A stretch of 12,677 nt of DNA, taken from an uncultured Anaerolineales bacterium. Lineage in GTDB: Bacteria > Chloroflexota > Anaerolineae > Anaerolineales > Villigracilaceae. Positions within the stretch are counted from its first letter, which is position 1, and every line of letters starts with the position of its first letter. The position numbers were made by a program, and so were the translations under genes. Under the pieces are notes generated by a model. The model worked only from the letters and a program-made list of their open reading frames with translations. It made no database searches and had not been told where the DNA came from. The stretch lies in assembly GCA_937928015.1 (NCBI GenBank), contig CALFXA010000098.1, forward strand, positions 1 through 12,677. The letters are read 5' to 3'. Positions 1-6,683 of the stretch are shown piece after piece.

Positions 1-570
1 CAGCATCAGGTTCTTCAGCTTGTTCGCACCCTTGATGTATGAACCAGGACCGATCCAGACATCCTTGATGGTATCGCAGGACTTGACGACCGACTGCTCA
101 CCCACAAAGCCGTAGTACCCGCGGCGCTTATCCATTGTTTTTTCGGTCAGCTCCTCGAATATCCGCATCAGAGCCTGGTCATCACGATACGTACCCCACA
201 GGAATGCGTCGGAAGGAAGGATGCCATTGAAAGGGCGGATGGTTCGTCCGCCGGCTTCGTTCATGATATCGATGGTGATGCGTACTTCCTCATCCTCCCC
301 CTCCTTGAGAATGCCGTTGCCGAACTTGGCATGATTGGTGGTCTGCATCTCCCCGAGCCGATAGAGAATGACATGGTGGTCGATGATGTAGTGGCTGAGG
401 TAGGCGCAATCGAGAATGGCACAATGGTCGCCGATGTCGCAACTGACGATACGGCTGTTGGAAATACCGACGGGAACACTGAAATCATGAAAGCTGACAA
501 TGCTCTTGTCCATCTTCCCGATGCGGATCAAGCCGTAGAATTCGCTGTTGCGGATCAACGAAGGGTCGAA
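1..570 (-). CDS. DUF4954-like left-handed beta-helix protein, fragment (both ends missing)
   Basis: The minus strand is open from 873 down to the left edge in this frame, with no stop inside. Read from about 570 downward it gives a convincing protein. An N-terminal FDPSLIRNSEFYGLIRIG segment is followed by hexapeptide-like turns (GISNSRIVSCDIGDHCAI), a NEAGGR motif at 264-244, a YRDDQALMRIFEEL helix and a second run of turns (VWIGPGSYIKGANKL). This order matches my memory of the DUF4954 family, proteins of roughly 650 residues with GlmU-like beta-helix repeats and no established function. About 190 codons are present, so it is an N-proximal fragment. The native N-terminus is missing: the only in-frame start codons near the top are a TTG at 558 and an ATG at 513, both inside conserved sequence. 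Above about 570 the frame stops looking like the family and becomes the antisense of the next gene. To my knowledge the family is best known from Bacteroidota and Spirochaetota, so a foreign or chimeric origin is possible. The family call is from recalled sequence pattern only. Confidence 0.7.
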
Positions 571-1236
571 GGGTCCAAGGTGATGGGTGATATCGTCAAC
601 GATGTCGAGACGCCCACCATCAACATCCCTGCCGTGCCGTTTGGTCCGTCCGCGCCCGTGGCTCCCCAGCCGAACATCAAGGTCAACTTCAACCCGGTGT
701 GGGATTTCCTCAACTCGGTTGGCAGCGCCTTCGGCATGGCCATCATCCTCGCGGGACTCGCGATGCTCGCATCCCTGTTCCTCCAGCCGCAGATGGAACG
801 CGTCAGCGGCGCGATCGTCACCCAGCCGTTGGTGGCGGGCGGCTTCGGCCTGTTGACCATGGTGCTGGCTCCGTTATCCTTGCTGGTCCTGGCTGTGACG
901 TTGATCCTGTCCCCGGTGGCCTTCCTCGGTGTGGTGGTACTGGCGCTGGCCTGGTTGTTCGGCATCATCGCCCTCGGGCATGAAGTGGGTGACCGCCTGG
1001 CCCAGTCCTTCCACCTGACGTGGAGTACGCCCCTCGTGGCGGGTGCGGGGACCTTCGCCCTGGTGCTGGCCACCAACCTCGTTGGCATGATCCCCTGTCT
1101 GGGCTGGCTGGCTCCCTTCCTGATTGGTTTGATCGGCTTGGGCGGCGTGGCGTTGACGGTCCTCAACTCGCGCCAACTCACTCCCGTACCTGTGGCCGTT
1201 TCCACCACGAATGAACCTCTGCCCCCTGCGAGTTAG
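562..1236 (+). CDS. Bactofilin-type (polymer-forming) membrane protein, membrane half only; 5' truncated
   Basis: Family-like sequence begins around RVEGSKVMGDIVNDVETP (from 562) and runs to a TAG stop at 1234-1236. The first in-frame ATG in it is at 583, giving 217 residues. From that Met there is a proline-rich linker (about 10-38), then about five hydrophobic segments (about 47-68, 86-107, 109-132, 149-170, 174-195), with a conserved-looking IPCLGWLAPFLIG near 170-182 and a short polar tail. Chloroflexota proteins of this type normally start with a signal peptide and a bactofilin-like beta-helix before this membrane part. Both are absent. The frame stays open upstream to 43, with an ATG at 331, but that stretch is only the antisense of the DUF4954-like fragment and should not be taken as its N-terminus. 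A strong terminator follows 18 bases after the stop. Function is unknown; such proteins are presumed envelope scaffolds. The membrane half is clear; the truncation is inferred from family architecture. Confidence 0.7.
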   Translation, partial: RVEGSKVMGDIVNDVETPTINIPAVPFGPSAPVAPQPNIKVNFNPVWDFLNSVGSAFGMAIILAGLAMLASLFLQPQMERVSGAIVTQPLVAGGFGLLTMVLAPLSLLVLAVTLILSPVAFLGVVVLALAWLFGIIALGHEVGDRLAQSFHLTWSTPLVAGAGTFALVLATNLVGMIPCLGWLAPFLIGLIGLGGVALTVLNSRQLTPVPVAVSTTNEPLPPAS

Positions 1237-1254
1237 TTTCTCCCTTATCGGTTG

Positions 1255-1290
1255 CAGTCCGCAAGGATTTCCTTGCGGACTGTTATTTTT
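1255..1290 (+). terminator. Intrinsic terminator after the bactofilin-type gene
   Basis: A perfect 12-bp stem (CAGTCCGCAAGG at 1255-1266 with CCTTGCGGACTG at 1271-1282), a four-base ATTT loop and the T-rich run TTATTTTT at 1283-1290. It lies 18 bases after the stop codon at 1236 and separates that gene from the tRNA transcription unit. Confidence 0.93.
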
Positions 1291-1327
1291 GTACGACATT
1301 TTCCTGATTTTTTACCTATTGAACTTG

Positions 1328-1355
1328 TTGACACCAATGACCTTTGCGGTATAAT
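1328..1355 (+). promoter_or_regulatory. Consensus sigma-70 promoter of tRNA-Lys
   Basis: A perfect -35 TTGACA (1328-1333) and perfect -10 TATAAT (1350-1355) are separated by 16 bp. Transcription would start near 1362, about 9 bases before the mature tRNA 5' end at 1371. A full-consensus promoter fits a stable RNA gene. Confidence 0.9.
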
Positions 1356-1370
1356 ACTGCCCGCACGTTT

Positions 1371-1445
1371 GGCCGACTAGCTCAATGGCAGAGCAACTGA
1401 CTCTTAATCAGTGGGTTCAGGGTTCAAGTCCCTGGTCGGTCACCA
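1371..1445 (+). tRNA. tRNA-Lys (anticodon CTT)
   Basis: A full cloverleaf can be folded by hand. The acceptor stem GGCCGAC (1371-1377) pairs with GTCGGTC (1435-1441), with one G-T pair. The D stem is GCTC/GAGC (1380-1383 with 1391-1394). The anticodon stem ACTGA/TCAGT encloses the loop CTCTTAA (1401-1407), giving anticodon CTT. There is a five-base variable loop and a T stem CAGGG/CCCTG with loop TTCAAGT. Discriminator A1442 and an encoded CCA (1443-1445) complete it. It decodes AAG lysine codons. Confidence 0.95.
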
Positions 1446-1447
1446 GG

Positions 1448-1477
1448 ACAGCCTTCGCGGACCGCGGAGGCTGTTTT
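1448..1477 (+). terminator. Intrinsic terminator after tRNA-Lys
   Basis: ACAGCCT (1448-1454) pairs with AGGCTGT (1468-1474). After one mismatch the stem continues with CGCG/CGCG around a short loop, and T1474-T1477 follow. It starts two bases after the tRNA CCA end, so it would end a single-tRNA transcript. Confidence 0.8.
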
Positions 1478-1503
1478 CATGCAAAAAGCCTTGCTGATAA
1501 GGA

Positions 1504-1509
1504 TATAAT
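1504..1509 (+). promoter_or_regulatory. Possible -10 box for the polysaccharide export and rhamnose operon
   Basis: A perfect TATAAT lies 27 bases before the permease ATG and is the only promoter-like element between the tRNA terminator and the operon. No good -35 hexamer sits 16-18 bp upstream (GCAAAA at the 17-bp position), so the promoter is weak, depends on an activator, or is wrongly called. Confidence 0.4.
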
Positions 1510-1536
1510 TGGCCCGTTCAAGAGGCAACCAAAGTT

Positions 1537-2373
1537 ATGGCAAATTCCCTGTTCCAACGTTCGGAAATCTATGACAGCTCACGGCGTGGCAATTCGGCGC
1601 TGGAAGAACTGCGCGGTATATTTCAGTATCGTGATTTGATAGTTCAATTGGTTCATCGCGATGTGGTGGCACGCTACAAACGCTCAGTGCTTGGTGTGGC
1701 CTGGACCATGCTTCAACCATTGGGTATGATGGTGGTGATGACGCTGGTCTTTTCACGGTTGTTCCATCAAGTCGAAGGGTATCCTGCTTATGTGTTGAGC
1801 GGCTTAATCGCATGGACCTTTTTCTCGCAGACTACTACGGCGGCTATTCATCAAATGGTGTGGGGCGGGGCGTTGCTTAATCGAATTTACCTTCCACGCA
1901 CCTCCTTTTCCATTTCAGCCATTGGTACGGGTTTGGTCAATCTGGCCCTCTCCATTGTCCCGCTGATAGCGCTCGTTTTGATATTACACTTGCCGTTGAC
2001 GATCAACATCCTTTTTATTCCCATTTCGATGTTGTTGCTGGCCTGCTTTGCTTTAGGGGTGGGGCTCCTGCTTTCCACATTGGCAGTTAACTTTCCAGAT
2101 GTGAGCGAGATGTACCAGATCATTCTGATGGCTTGGATGTACTTTACTCCTATCATCTACCCCGAGACAATGGTGCCTCCTGAATATCAGCGTTGGATGT
2201 TTACTCTGAACCCGATGTATCACTTGGTAAAATTGTTTCGCATACCGATTTATGAGGGGAAATTGCCCGACCCACAATCCGTGCTGATGGGAACTGTTGT
2301 TTCCTTGGTTACCCTTATTGTAGGTTGGATTGTGTTCTCCCGTGAAGCAGACCGCTTCGCATATAAGGCATAG
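1537..2373 (+). CDS. wzm: ABC-2 type polysaccharide export permease (Wzm/TagG/KpsM family)
   Basis: 278 residues, a usual length for the family. It is the membrane subunit of a cell-surface glycan exporter, forming the channel through which the lipid-linked or tip-linked polysaccharide leaves the cytoplasm. The cytoplasmic N-terminal helix with FQYRDLIVQLVHRDVVARYKR (about 29-49) and the following LGVAWTMLQP is the family signature. Six hydrophobic segments follow (about 53-75, 83-105, 123-150, 155-182, 192-209, 249-268), with FTPIIYP near 203-209 and the LNPMYHLVKLFR stretch near 224-235. The ATG at 1537 has an AGAGG at 1521-1525, rather far upstream. The ATPase gene starts 8 bases after the stop. 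The gene is more AT-rich than the later operon genes: 43% G+C at 1621-1680 and 38% at 1981-2040. The name wzm reflects family and context; teichoic-acid or capsule exporter homologues look alike. Confidence 0.88.
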   Translation: MANSLFQRSEIYDSSRRGNSALEELRGIFQYRDLIVQLVHRDVVARYKRSVLGVAWTMLQPLGMMVVMTLVFSRLFHQVEGYPAYVLSGLIAWTFFSQTTTAAIHQMVWGGALLNRIYLPRTSFSISAIGTGLVNLALSIVPLIALVLILHLPLTINILFIPISMLLLACFALGVGLLLSTLAVNFPDVSEMYQIILMAWMYFTPIIYPETMVPPEYQRWMFTLNPMYHLVKLFRIPIYEGKLPDPQSVLMGTVVSLVTLIVGWIVFSREADRFAYKA

Positions 2374-2381
2374 GCGAGGAT

Positions 2382-3128
2382 ATGGAAGCAGTTTCGAATC
2401 GTGTCGTTGCCCTCGAAAACGTGACCGTGCGTTATCATGCGCCTGAAGAGCGCATCCATACGTTTAAGGAATATGCGATCCGCATCCTCAAACGGGACCT
2501 GCGTTTCAAGGAATTTACCGCCTTGAGTGGAATCAATGTTGAGATTCAACAAGGTGAGACGATTGGTATTATTGGCCGTAACGGTGCTGGAAAAAGCACC
2601 TTGTTGAAAGTCATCTCGCGCGTATTGGTTCCCACCGAAGGCCGTGTGTGGATCCGAGGCAGGGTTTCTCCCTTGCTCGAACTGGGCGCGGGATTCCATC
2701 CCGAACTGACAGGACGTGAGAATGTGTCGCTCAATGCCACTCTGCTGGGACATTCCATGCGTGATGTTCAGGAACGCATAGACGACATCATTGATTTTGC
2801 TGAGATTGGCACTTTCATTGAGGCACCGCTGCGGACGTACTCCAGTGGCATGGTGGCGCGCCTCGGCTTTGCTGTTGCAACTGCCTGGGAGCCTGAGATC
2901 CTGATCCTCGACGAGATTCTTTCGGTGGGGGACGAAGCCTTCCGCCGTAAATGTCAGACGCGCATGGAGAATTTCCGTTCGGGCGGCACAACCACCTTCC
3001 TGGTCAGTCATACCATGGACACAGTTCGGGCTATGTGTTCGCGTGTGATATGGCTTGATCATGGCCGTGTCATGGCAGTGGGAGAGCCGAAGGAAGTCAT
3101 CCAGGCCTATCGCAAGGCGGAGGGCTAG
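2382..3128 (+). CDS. wzt: Polysaccharide ABC exporter ATP-binding subunit (Wzt/TagH/KpsT family)
   Basis: 248 residues. It powers glycan export with the permease encoded just upstream. Visible motifs are Walker A GRNGAGKST (65-73), the family-specific LLELGAGFHPELTGREN (about 98-114), the ABC signature YSSGMVARL (153-161), Walker B ILILDE (173-178), D-loop SVGD and switch histidine H210 in LVSHT. The N-terminal stretch before Walker A (HTFKEYAIRILKRDLRFKEFTALSGI) is also typical of this subfamily. The protein ends at about residue 248, right after the nucleotide-binding domain, so the carbohydrate-binding C-terminal domain of long Wzt proteins is absent. A GAGGA lies directly before the ATG. 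Its TAG stop touches the rfbC ATG with no gap, so translation of the two is probably coupled. Confidence 0.9.
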   Translation: MEAVSNRVVALENVTVRYHAPEERIHTFKEYAIRILKRDLRFKEFTALSGINVEIQQGETIGIIGRNGAGKSTLLKVISRVLVPTEGRVWIRGRVSPLLELGAGFHPELTGRENVSLNATLLGHSMRDVQERIDDIIDFAEIGTFIEAPLRTYSSGMVARLGFAVATAWEPEILILDEILSVGDEAFRRKCQTRMENFRSGGTTTFLVSHTMDTVRAMCSRVIWLDHGRVMAVGEPKEVIQAYRKAEG

Positions 3129-3677
3129 ATGCGATTTGCCCCGTTAGAGATTCAAGATGTGGTTTTGATTGTGCCCAAGGTTTTCGAGGATGAACGAGGA
3201 TTCTTCCTCGAGAGTTTCCGAGAGGACCGTTTTCTTGAGGCGGGTATCACAGCCAGATTTGTACAGGATAATCACTCGGCCTCGTCGCGCGGCGTTCTGC
3301 GCGGGCTGCACTATCAGATCCAACAGGCGCAGGGTAAGTTGTTGCGCTGCGTAGCAGGTGAAATTTTCGACGTAGCCGTTGACCTGCGACGTAGTTCGCC
3401 GACCTTTGGTCGTTGGGTGGCGGTCACGTTGTCTGCGGAGAATAAGCAGATGCTGTGGGTACCGCCCGGGTTTGCGCACGGGGTGTATGTGTTGAGCGAG
3501 CGGGCCGAGTTGCTCTACAAAACCAGCGACTATTATGCCCCCCAACACGAACGCAGTCTGCTGTGGAATGATCCCGCCTTAAACATTTCCTGGCCGTTGG
3601 TGGATGATCAGCCACCCATCCTCTCGAAAAAGGATGCCGAAGGCATTCCACTTTCGCAGGCTGAAACGTACGTGTAG
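3129..3677 (+). CDS. rfbC: dTDP-4-dehydrorhamnose 3,5-epimerase
   Basis: 182 residues, the normal length of RmlC/RfbC cupin epimerases. It converts dTDP-4-keto-6-deoxy-D-glucose to dTDP-4-keto-L-rhamnose, the third step of dTDP-L-rhamnose synthesis, in the cytoplasm. The core motif DNHSASSRGVLRGLHYQ (about 47-63) carries the expected catalytic base H61. The other catalytic residue is Y130 in the LLYKTSDYY motif. DVAVDLRRSSPTFGRW (81-96) and PPGFAHGVYVLSE (112-124) are the other family blocks. No key residue is missing. The ATG begins on the base after the wzt stop, and its GGAGGG ribosome binding site (3119-3124) lies inside the wzt end. It is also called rmlC. Confidence 0.96.
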   Translation: MRFAPLEIQDVVLIVPKVFEDERGFFLESFREDRFLEAGITARFVQDNHSASSRGVLRGLHYQIQQAQGKLLRCVAGEIFDVAVDLRRSSPTFGRWVAVTLSAENKQMLWVPPGFAHGVYVLSERAELLYKTSDYYAPQHERSLLWNDPALNISWPLVDDQPPILSKKDAEGIPLSQAETYV

Positions 3678-3701
3678 ATAAACATAAAACGAGGAGAGAA
3701 A

Positions 3702-4781
3702 ATGAAGCGTGTGTTGGTTACAGGCGGAGCTGGTTTTATTGGCTCCAACTTTGTGCGATATTTACTGGGGGCTGAACCCGAGGTACAAGTTGTCAACCTG
3801 GATGCGCTGACCTACGCAGGCAGCCTTGAAAACCTCAATGACCTGCCAGGTGCGGAGCGCTACACCTTTGTACAGGGCGACATCTGCGACCGCGAACTCA
3901 TTCCCCAACTCTTGCGCCAACATCAGATTGATACCATCGTCCACTTTGCGGCTGAGTCGCACGTGGACCGCTCGATCCTCGGTCCCGAGCCGTTCATCCA
4001 GACCAATGTGTTTGGTACCTTTAACCTGCTCGAAGCGGCACGCAAGGTCTGGCTGGAGGAGGGACTTCTTCCAAAGGATCAGGTCCGCTTCCATCATGTC
4101 TCCACCGACGAGGTCTACGGCACATTGAAACCGTCCGACCCTGCCTTCTCCGAGACAACCCCGTATGCGCCCAACTCGCCTTACGCCGCCTCGAAGGCCT
4201 CCAGTGATCTCATTGCGCGCTCATATATTCATACCTACGGCTTGCCTGTCACGATCTCGAACTGCTCGAACAACTACGGACCTTATCAGTTCCCCGAGAA
4301 ACTCATCCCATTGATGATCCTGAACGGCATGACGGGCAAACCCTTGCCCGTGTATGGCGACGGCCAGCAGATTCGCGACTGGTTATACGTGGAGGATCAC
4401 TGCGAAGCCATCCACCTGATCCTGACCAAAGGACAGGTCGGTGAAACGTACAACATCGGCGGCGGGAATCAGCCCGCCAACCTGACCATTGTCGGGACCA
4501 TCTGCGACATGCTGGACGAGTTCCAGCCTGCCTCGGAGCATACCCCTCACAACAAGCTCATCACTTATGTCACGGATCGCCCTGGACATGACCGCCGTTA
4601 TGCGATGAACATCGACAAGATTCAGCGTGAACTGGGCTGGTCGCCGCGTTACTCGTTGAATGACGGCTTGCGCGCCACGGTCGAGTGGTACCTGTCCAAC
4701 TCCGCGTGGATGGATGCCATCCAGAAACAACGCGAGTACCAGAAGTGGGTCGACCAGAATTATCAGAAACGGGAGAAATAA
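3702..4781 (+). CDS. rfbB: dTDP-glucose 4,6-dehydratase
   Basis: 359 residues, an extended short-chain dehydrogenase. It turns dTDP-D-glucose into dTDP-4-keto-6-deoxy-D-glucose, the second step of the rhamnose pathway, using tightly bound NAD. The Rossmann motif TGGAGFIGS is at 7-15. [10 protein letters not shown] lies near 83-92. The catalytic T135-D136-E137 triad sits in STDEVYG (134-140), and Y161/K165 form the YxxxK pair. [17 protein letters not shown] (187-203) and [15 protein letters not shown] (219-233) complete the family pattern, and all catalytic residues are present. A GGAGAG ribosome binding site sits a few bases before the ATG, in a 24-base gap after rfbC. The TAA stop is only two bases before the rfbA ATG. 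Confidence 0.97.
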   Translation: MKRVLVTGGAGFIGSNFVRYLLGAEPEVQVVNLDALTYAGSLENLNDLPGAERYTFVQGDICDRELIPQLLRQHQIDTIVHFAAESHVDRSILGPEPFIQTNVFGTFNLLEAARKVWLEEGLLPKDQVRFHHVSTDEVYGTLKPSDPAFSETTPYAPNSPYAASKASSDLIARSYIHTYGLPVTISNCSNNYGPYQFPEKLIPLMILNGMTGKPLPVYGDGQQIRDWLYVEDHCEAIHLILTKGQVGETYNIGGGNQPANLTIVGTICDMLDEFQPASEHTPHNKLITYVTDRPGHDRRYAMNIDKIQRELGWSPRYSLNDGLRATVEWYLSNSAWMDAIQKQREYQKWVDQNYQKREK

Positions 4782-4783
4782 CC

Positions 4784-5656
4784 ATGAAGGGAATCATCCT
4801 GGCAGGCGGACGCGGCACGCGTCTCAATCCGCTTACGCTCGTCATGAGCAAGCAGTTGCTGCCCGTCTACGACAAACCGATGGTGTACTACCCGCTGTCC
4901 ATGTTGATGCTGGCGGGTATCCGCGAGATCCTGGTCATCAGCACGCCCGAGGACCTGCCTAACTTCCAGCGTCTGCTGGGGGACGGGAGTCAATGGGGGC
5001 TGAAATTCAGCTACGTTGAGCAGGACCAGCCGCGGGGTCTGGCCGATGCCTTCCGCGTTGGCGCGGATTTCATCGGCGGAGATTCCTCCTGTCTTATCCT
5101 GGGCGATAACATTTTCTTTGGTCATGGTCTGCCCGAGATGCTGCGCCGTGCGGCCGCGTTGGAGCAGGGCGCGTTGATCTTTGCCTATGCGGTGCGTGAC
5201 CCCGAGCGGTATGGCGTGGTGGACTTCGACTCGAATGGTCTGGTACTCAGCCTCGAAGAGAAACCCGCCAAGCCCAAGTCGAACTATGCCGTGCCTGGCA
5301 TTTACTTCTACGACCCGAAGGTGGTCGAGCTGGCTGCGAACCTCCAACCCTCGAAGCGCGGCGAGCTGGAGATCACCGACCTCAATCGTCTGTACCTCGA
5401 CCGCGGCGAACTGCACGTGGACATCCTCGGGCGCGGTGTGGCCTGGTTGGATGCGGGCACGCACGAGTCGCTGCTGCAATCGGCGGGTTTCGTGCAGGCC
5501 GTGCAGGAGCGCCAGGGCATGATGATTTCCTGCCCCGAGGAGATCGCCTATCGCATGGGCTACATTGACAACGATCAACTGCGCGAATTGGTCAGCGGCA
5601 TGGCTAACAACGGTTATACCGATTACTTGCGCCGTCTGCTGGAGCAACGCTCGTGA
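4784..5656 (+). CDS. rfbA: Glucose-1-phosphate thymidylyltransferase
   Basis: 290 residues from the ATG at 4784. The frame is open further upstream, but only this start has a proper ribosome binding site (GGGAG in the rfbB end) and the family N-terminus [14 protein letters not shown]. It joins glucose-1-phosphate and dTTP to give dTDP-glucose, the first step of the pathway. Seen motifs are GGRGTRL (8-14), K23 in [11 protein letters not shown], the metal-binding D108 in [15 protein letters not shown] (158-161), GELEITDLN (193-201) and [10 protein letters not shown] (221-230). Length and residues match the usual short RmlA type. The TGA stop overlaps the GTG start of rfbD in a GTGA, a common sign of translational coupling. 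Confidence 0.97.
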   Translation: MKGIILAGGRGTRLNPLTLVMSKQLLPVYDKPMVYYPLSMLMLAGIREILVISTPEDLPNFQRLLGDGSQWGLKFSYVEQDQPRGLADAFRVGADFIGGDSSCLILGDNIFFGHGLPEMLRRAAALEQGALIFAYAVRDPERYGVVDFDSNGLVLSLEEKPAKPKSNYAVPGIYFYDPKVVELAANLQPSKRGELEITDLNRLYLDRGELHVDILGRGVAWLDAGTHESLLQSAGFVQAVQERQGMMISCPEEIAYRMGYIDNDQLRELVSGMANNGYTDYLRRLLEQRS

Positions 5657-6534
5657 AGATCGTCCTCTTCGGCGGCAAGCTGGGACAGCTTGGCTGGGAA
5701 CTGCGCCGTACGCTGGCGCCCCTGGGGGAGGTCGTGGCCGTAGACCGCGACGACCTGGACCTGCGGGATGCTCCCGCGTTGACCGCTTTCCTGCGCGAGC
5801 AGGCCCCGCAGTTGATCGTCAACGCCTCAGCCTACACCGCCGTCGACCGTGCCGAAACGGAGCAGGACCTGGCCTTCGCCATCAATGAGCAGGCTCCGCG
5901 CGCGATGGCCGAGTCTGCTCGCGCATTGGGCGCGGGCCTGATCCATTACTCCACCGATTACGTCTTCGACGGGGCGTTGGGCCGACCCTATGCCGAGGAC
6001 GATGCGACCAAACCGCTCAGCGTGTACGGGCGCAGTAAACTGGCGGGTGAACAGGCCATTCAGGAGGTAGGCTGCGCGCATCTTATCTTCCGTACCGCCT
6101 GGGTATATAGTACGCGCGGCGACAGTTTCATCACCAAGACCCTGCAATGGGCCCGCCAAAAAACGGAATTGCGCGTGGTGGACGACCAGGTCAGTAACCC
6201 CACCTGGGCGCGGATGCTGGCTGAGGTCACCTCCATGCTGCTGGCGCAGGGAATTGGGGATGTGCCGGCCTACGTGGGCGAAAAGAGTGGACTGTATCAT
6301 CTGGCGGGCTGGGGATTTGCCTCCCGTTACGAGTGGGCGCAGCAGATTCTTGCCAACGATCCCAAACGGACCGAGCAACTGGTCCAGACCCTTCTGCCTG
6401 CCCGCACCGACGAGTTTCCCGCCCTCGCTGAGCGTCCGTTCTTCTCGGCGCTGGATTGCTCGCACTTCGAAAAGACTTTTGGCCTGCGCCTGCCGCCCTG
6501 GCAGGAGGCCCTTCAGCGCTGCATGGAAGCATAG
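5653..6534 (+). CDS. rfbD: dTDP-4-dehydrorhamnose reductase
   Basis: 293 residues. It reduces dTDP-4-keto-L-rhamnose to dTDP-L-rhamnose with NAD(P)H, the last step. The N-terminal Rossmann motif GKLGQLG is at 8-14. VDRAE (64-68) and [10 protein letters not shown] (98-107) supply substrate and catalytic residues, and Y125/K129 form the YxxxK pair in [20 protein letters not shown] (147-153) and DQVSNPTW (178-185) are typical substrate-side blocks. It starts with GTG at 5653, overlapping the rfbA stop by four bases, and no better start is present. It is the last gene of the operon: a 149-base gap follows without a convincing T-tailed hairpin, so some read-through into the SLH gene is possible. 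Its local G+C is high (75% at 5701-5760) compared with the permease gene. Confidence 0.96.
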   Translation: MKIVLFGGKLGQLGWELRRTLAPLGEVVAVDRDDLDLRDAPALTAFLREQAPQLIVNASAYTAVDRAETEQDLAFAINEQAPRAMAESARALGAGLIHYSTDYVFDGALGRPYAEDDATKPLSVYGRSKLAGEQAIQEVGCAHLIFRTAWVYSTRGDSFITKTLQWARQKTELRVVDDQVSNPTWARMLAEVTSMLLAQGIGDVPAYVGEKSGLYHLAGWGFASRYEWAQQILANDPKRTEQLVQTLLPARTDEFPALAERPFFSALDCSHFEKTFGLRLPPWQEALQRCMEA

Positions 6535-6612
6535 TTCTCTATTTTGCGAAGGGCTAGGAAAAGAAAAGAAGCGGGGAGTTTTTGAAATGGAATTGATAAC
6601 CCCTCCCTCCCA

Positions 6613-6641
6613 TTGAAAAAGTATAATGACGCGGGTAGGAT
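6613..6641 (+). promoter_or_regulatory. Promoter region of the SLH protein gene
   Basis: The 149-base gap between rfbD and the SLH gene holds two competing promoter readings. One is TTGAAA (6613-6618), a 17-bp spacer and TAGGAT (6636-6641). The other uses the perfect -10 TATAAT at 6622-6627, whose nearest upstream -35-like element TTGATA (6593-6598) is 23 bp away, too far. One is probably used; the choice cannot be made from sequence alone. Confidence 0.4.
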
Positions 6642-6670
6642 AAAGATGTCTGTACCGCCTTTAGTTGAAA

Positions 6671-6677
6671 AGGAGAG
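6671..6677 (+). promoter_or_regulatory. Strong ribosome binding site of the SLH gene
   Basis: AGGAG within AAAAGGAGAG lies 8 bases before the ATG at 6684. It is one of the best Shine-Dalgarno matches in the window and fixes the start of the SLH protein. Confidence 0.85.
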
Positions 6678-6683
6678 CACCTC

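Noticed and set aside
331..560. N-terminal extension of the bactofilin-type protein starting at the ATG at 331
   Set aside because: The translated stretch has no signal peptide or beta-helix pattern and is exactly antisense to the convincing DUF4954-like fragment, so it is a shadow that happens to stay open.
1371..1537. tRNA-Lys as the attachment site of an integrated element
   Set aside because: No second copy of the tRNA 3' end is seen downstream, and there is no integrase or phage gene in the window.
1385..1639. 84-residue plus-strand frame overlapping the tRNA
   Set aside because: It starts inside tRNA-Lys, crosses the tRNA terminator and then overlaps the permease gene in another frame; its composition is not protein-like.
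4763..5647. 294-residue antisense frame across rfbA
   Set aside because: Long only because of the G+C-rich codon pattern of rfbA; it has no family motif, ribosome binding site or context. The same holds for the long antisense frames at 555-1208, 5827-6465 and 9576-10814.
6535..6612. Terminator after rfbD using GGGGAG and the later CCCTCCC run
   Set aside because: The stem would be five to six pairs with a loop over 20 bases and no T tract in the right place.
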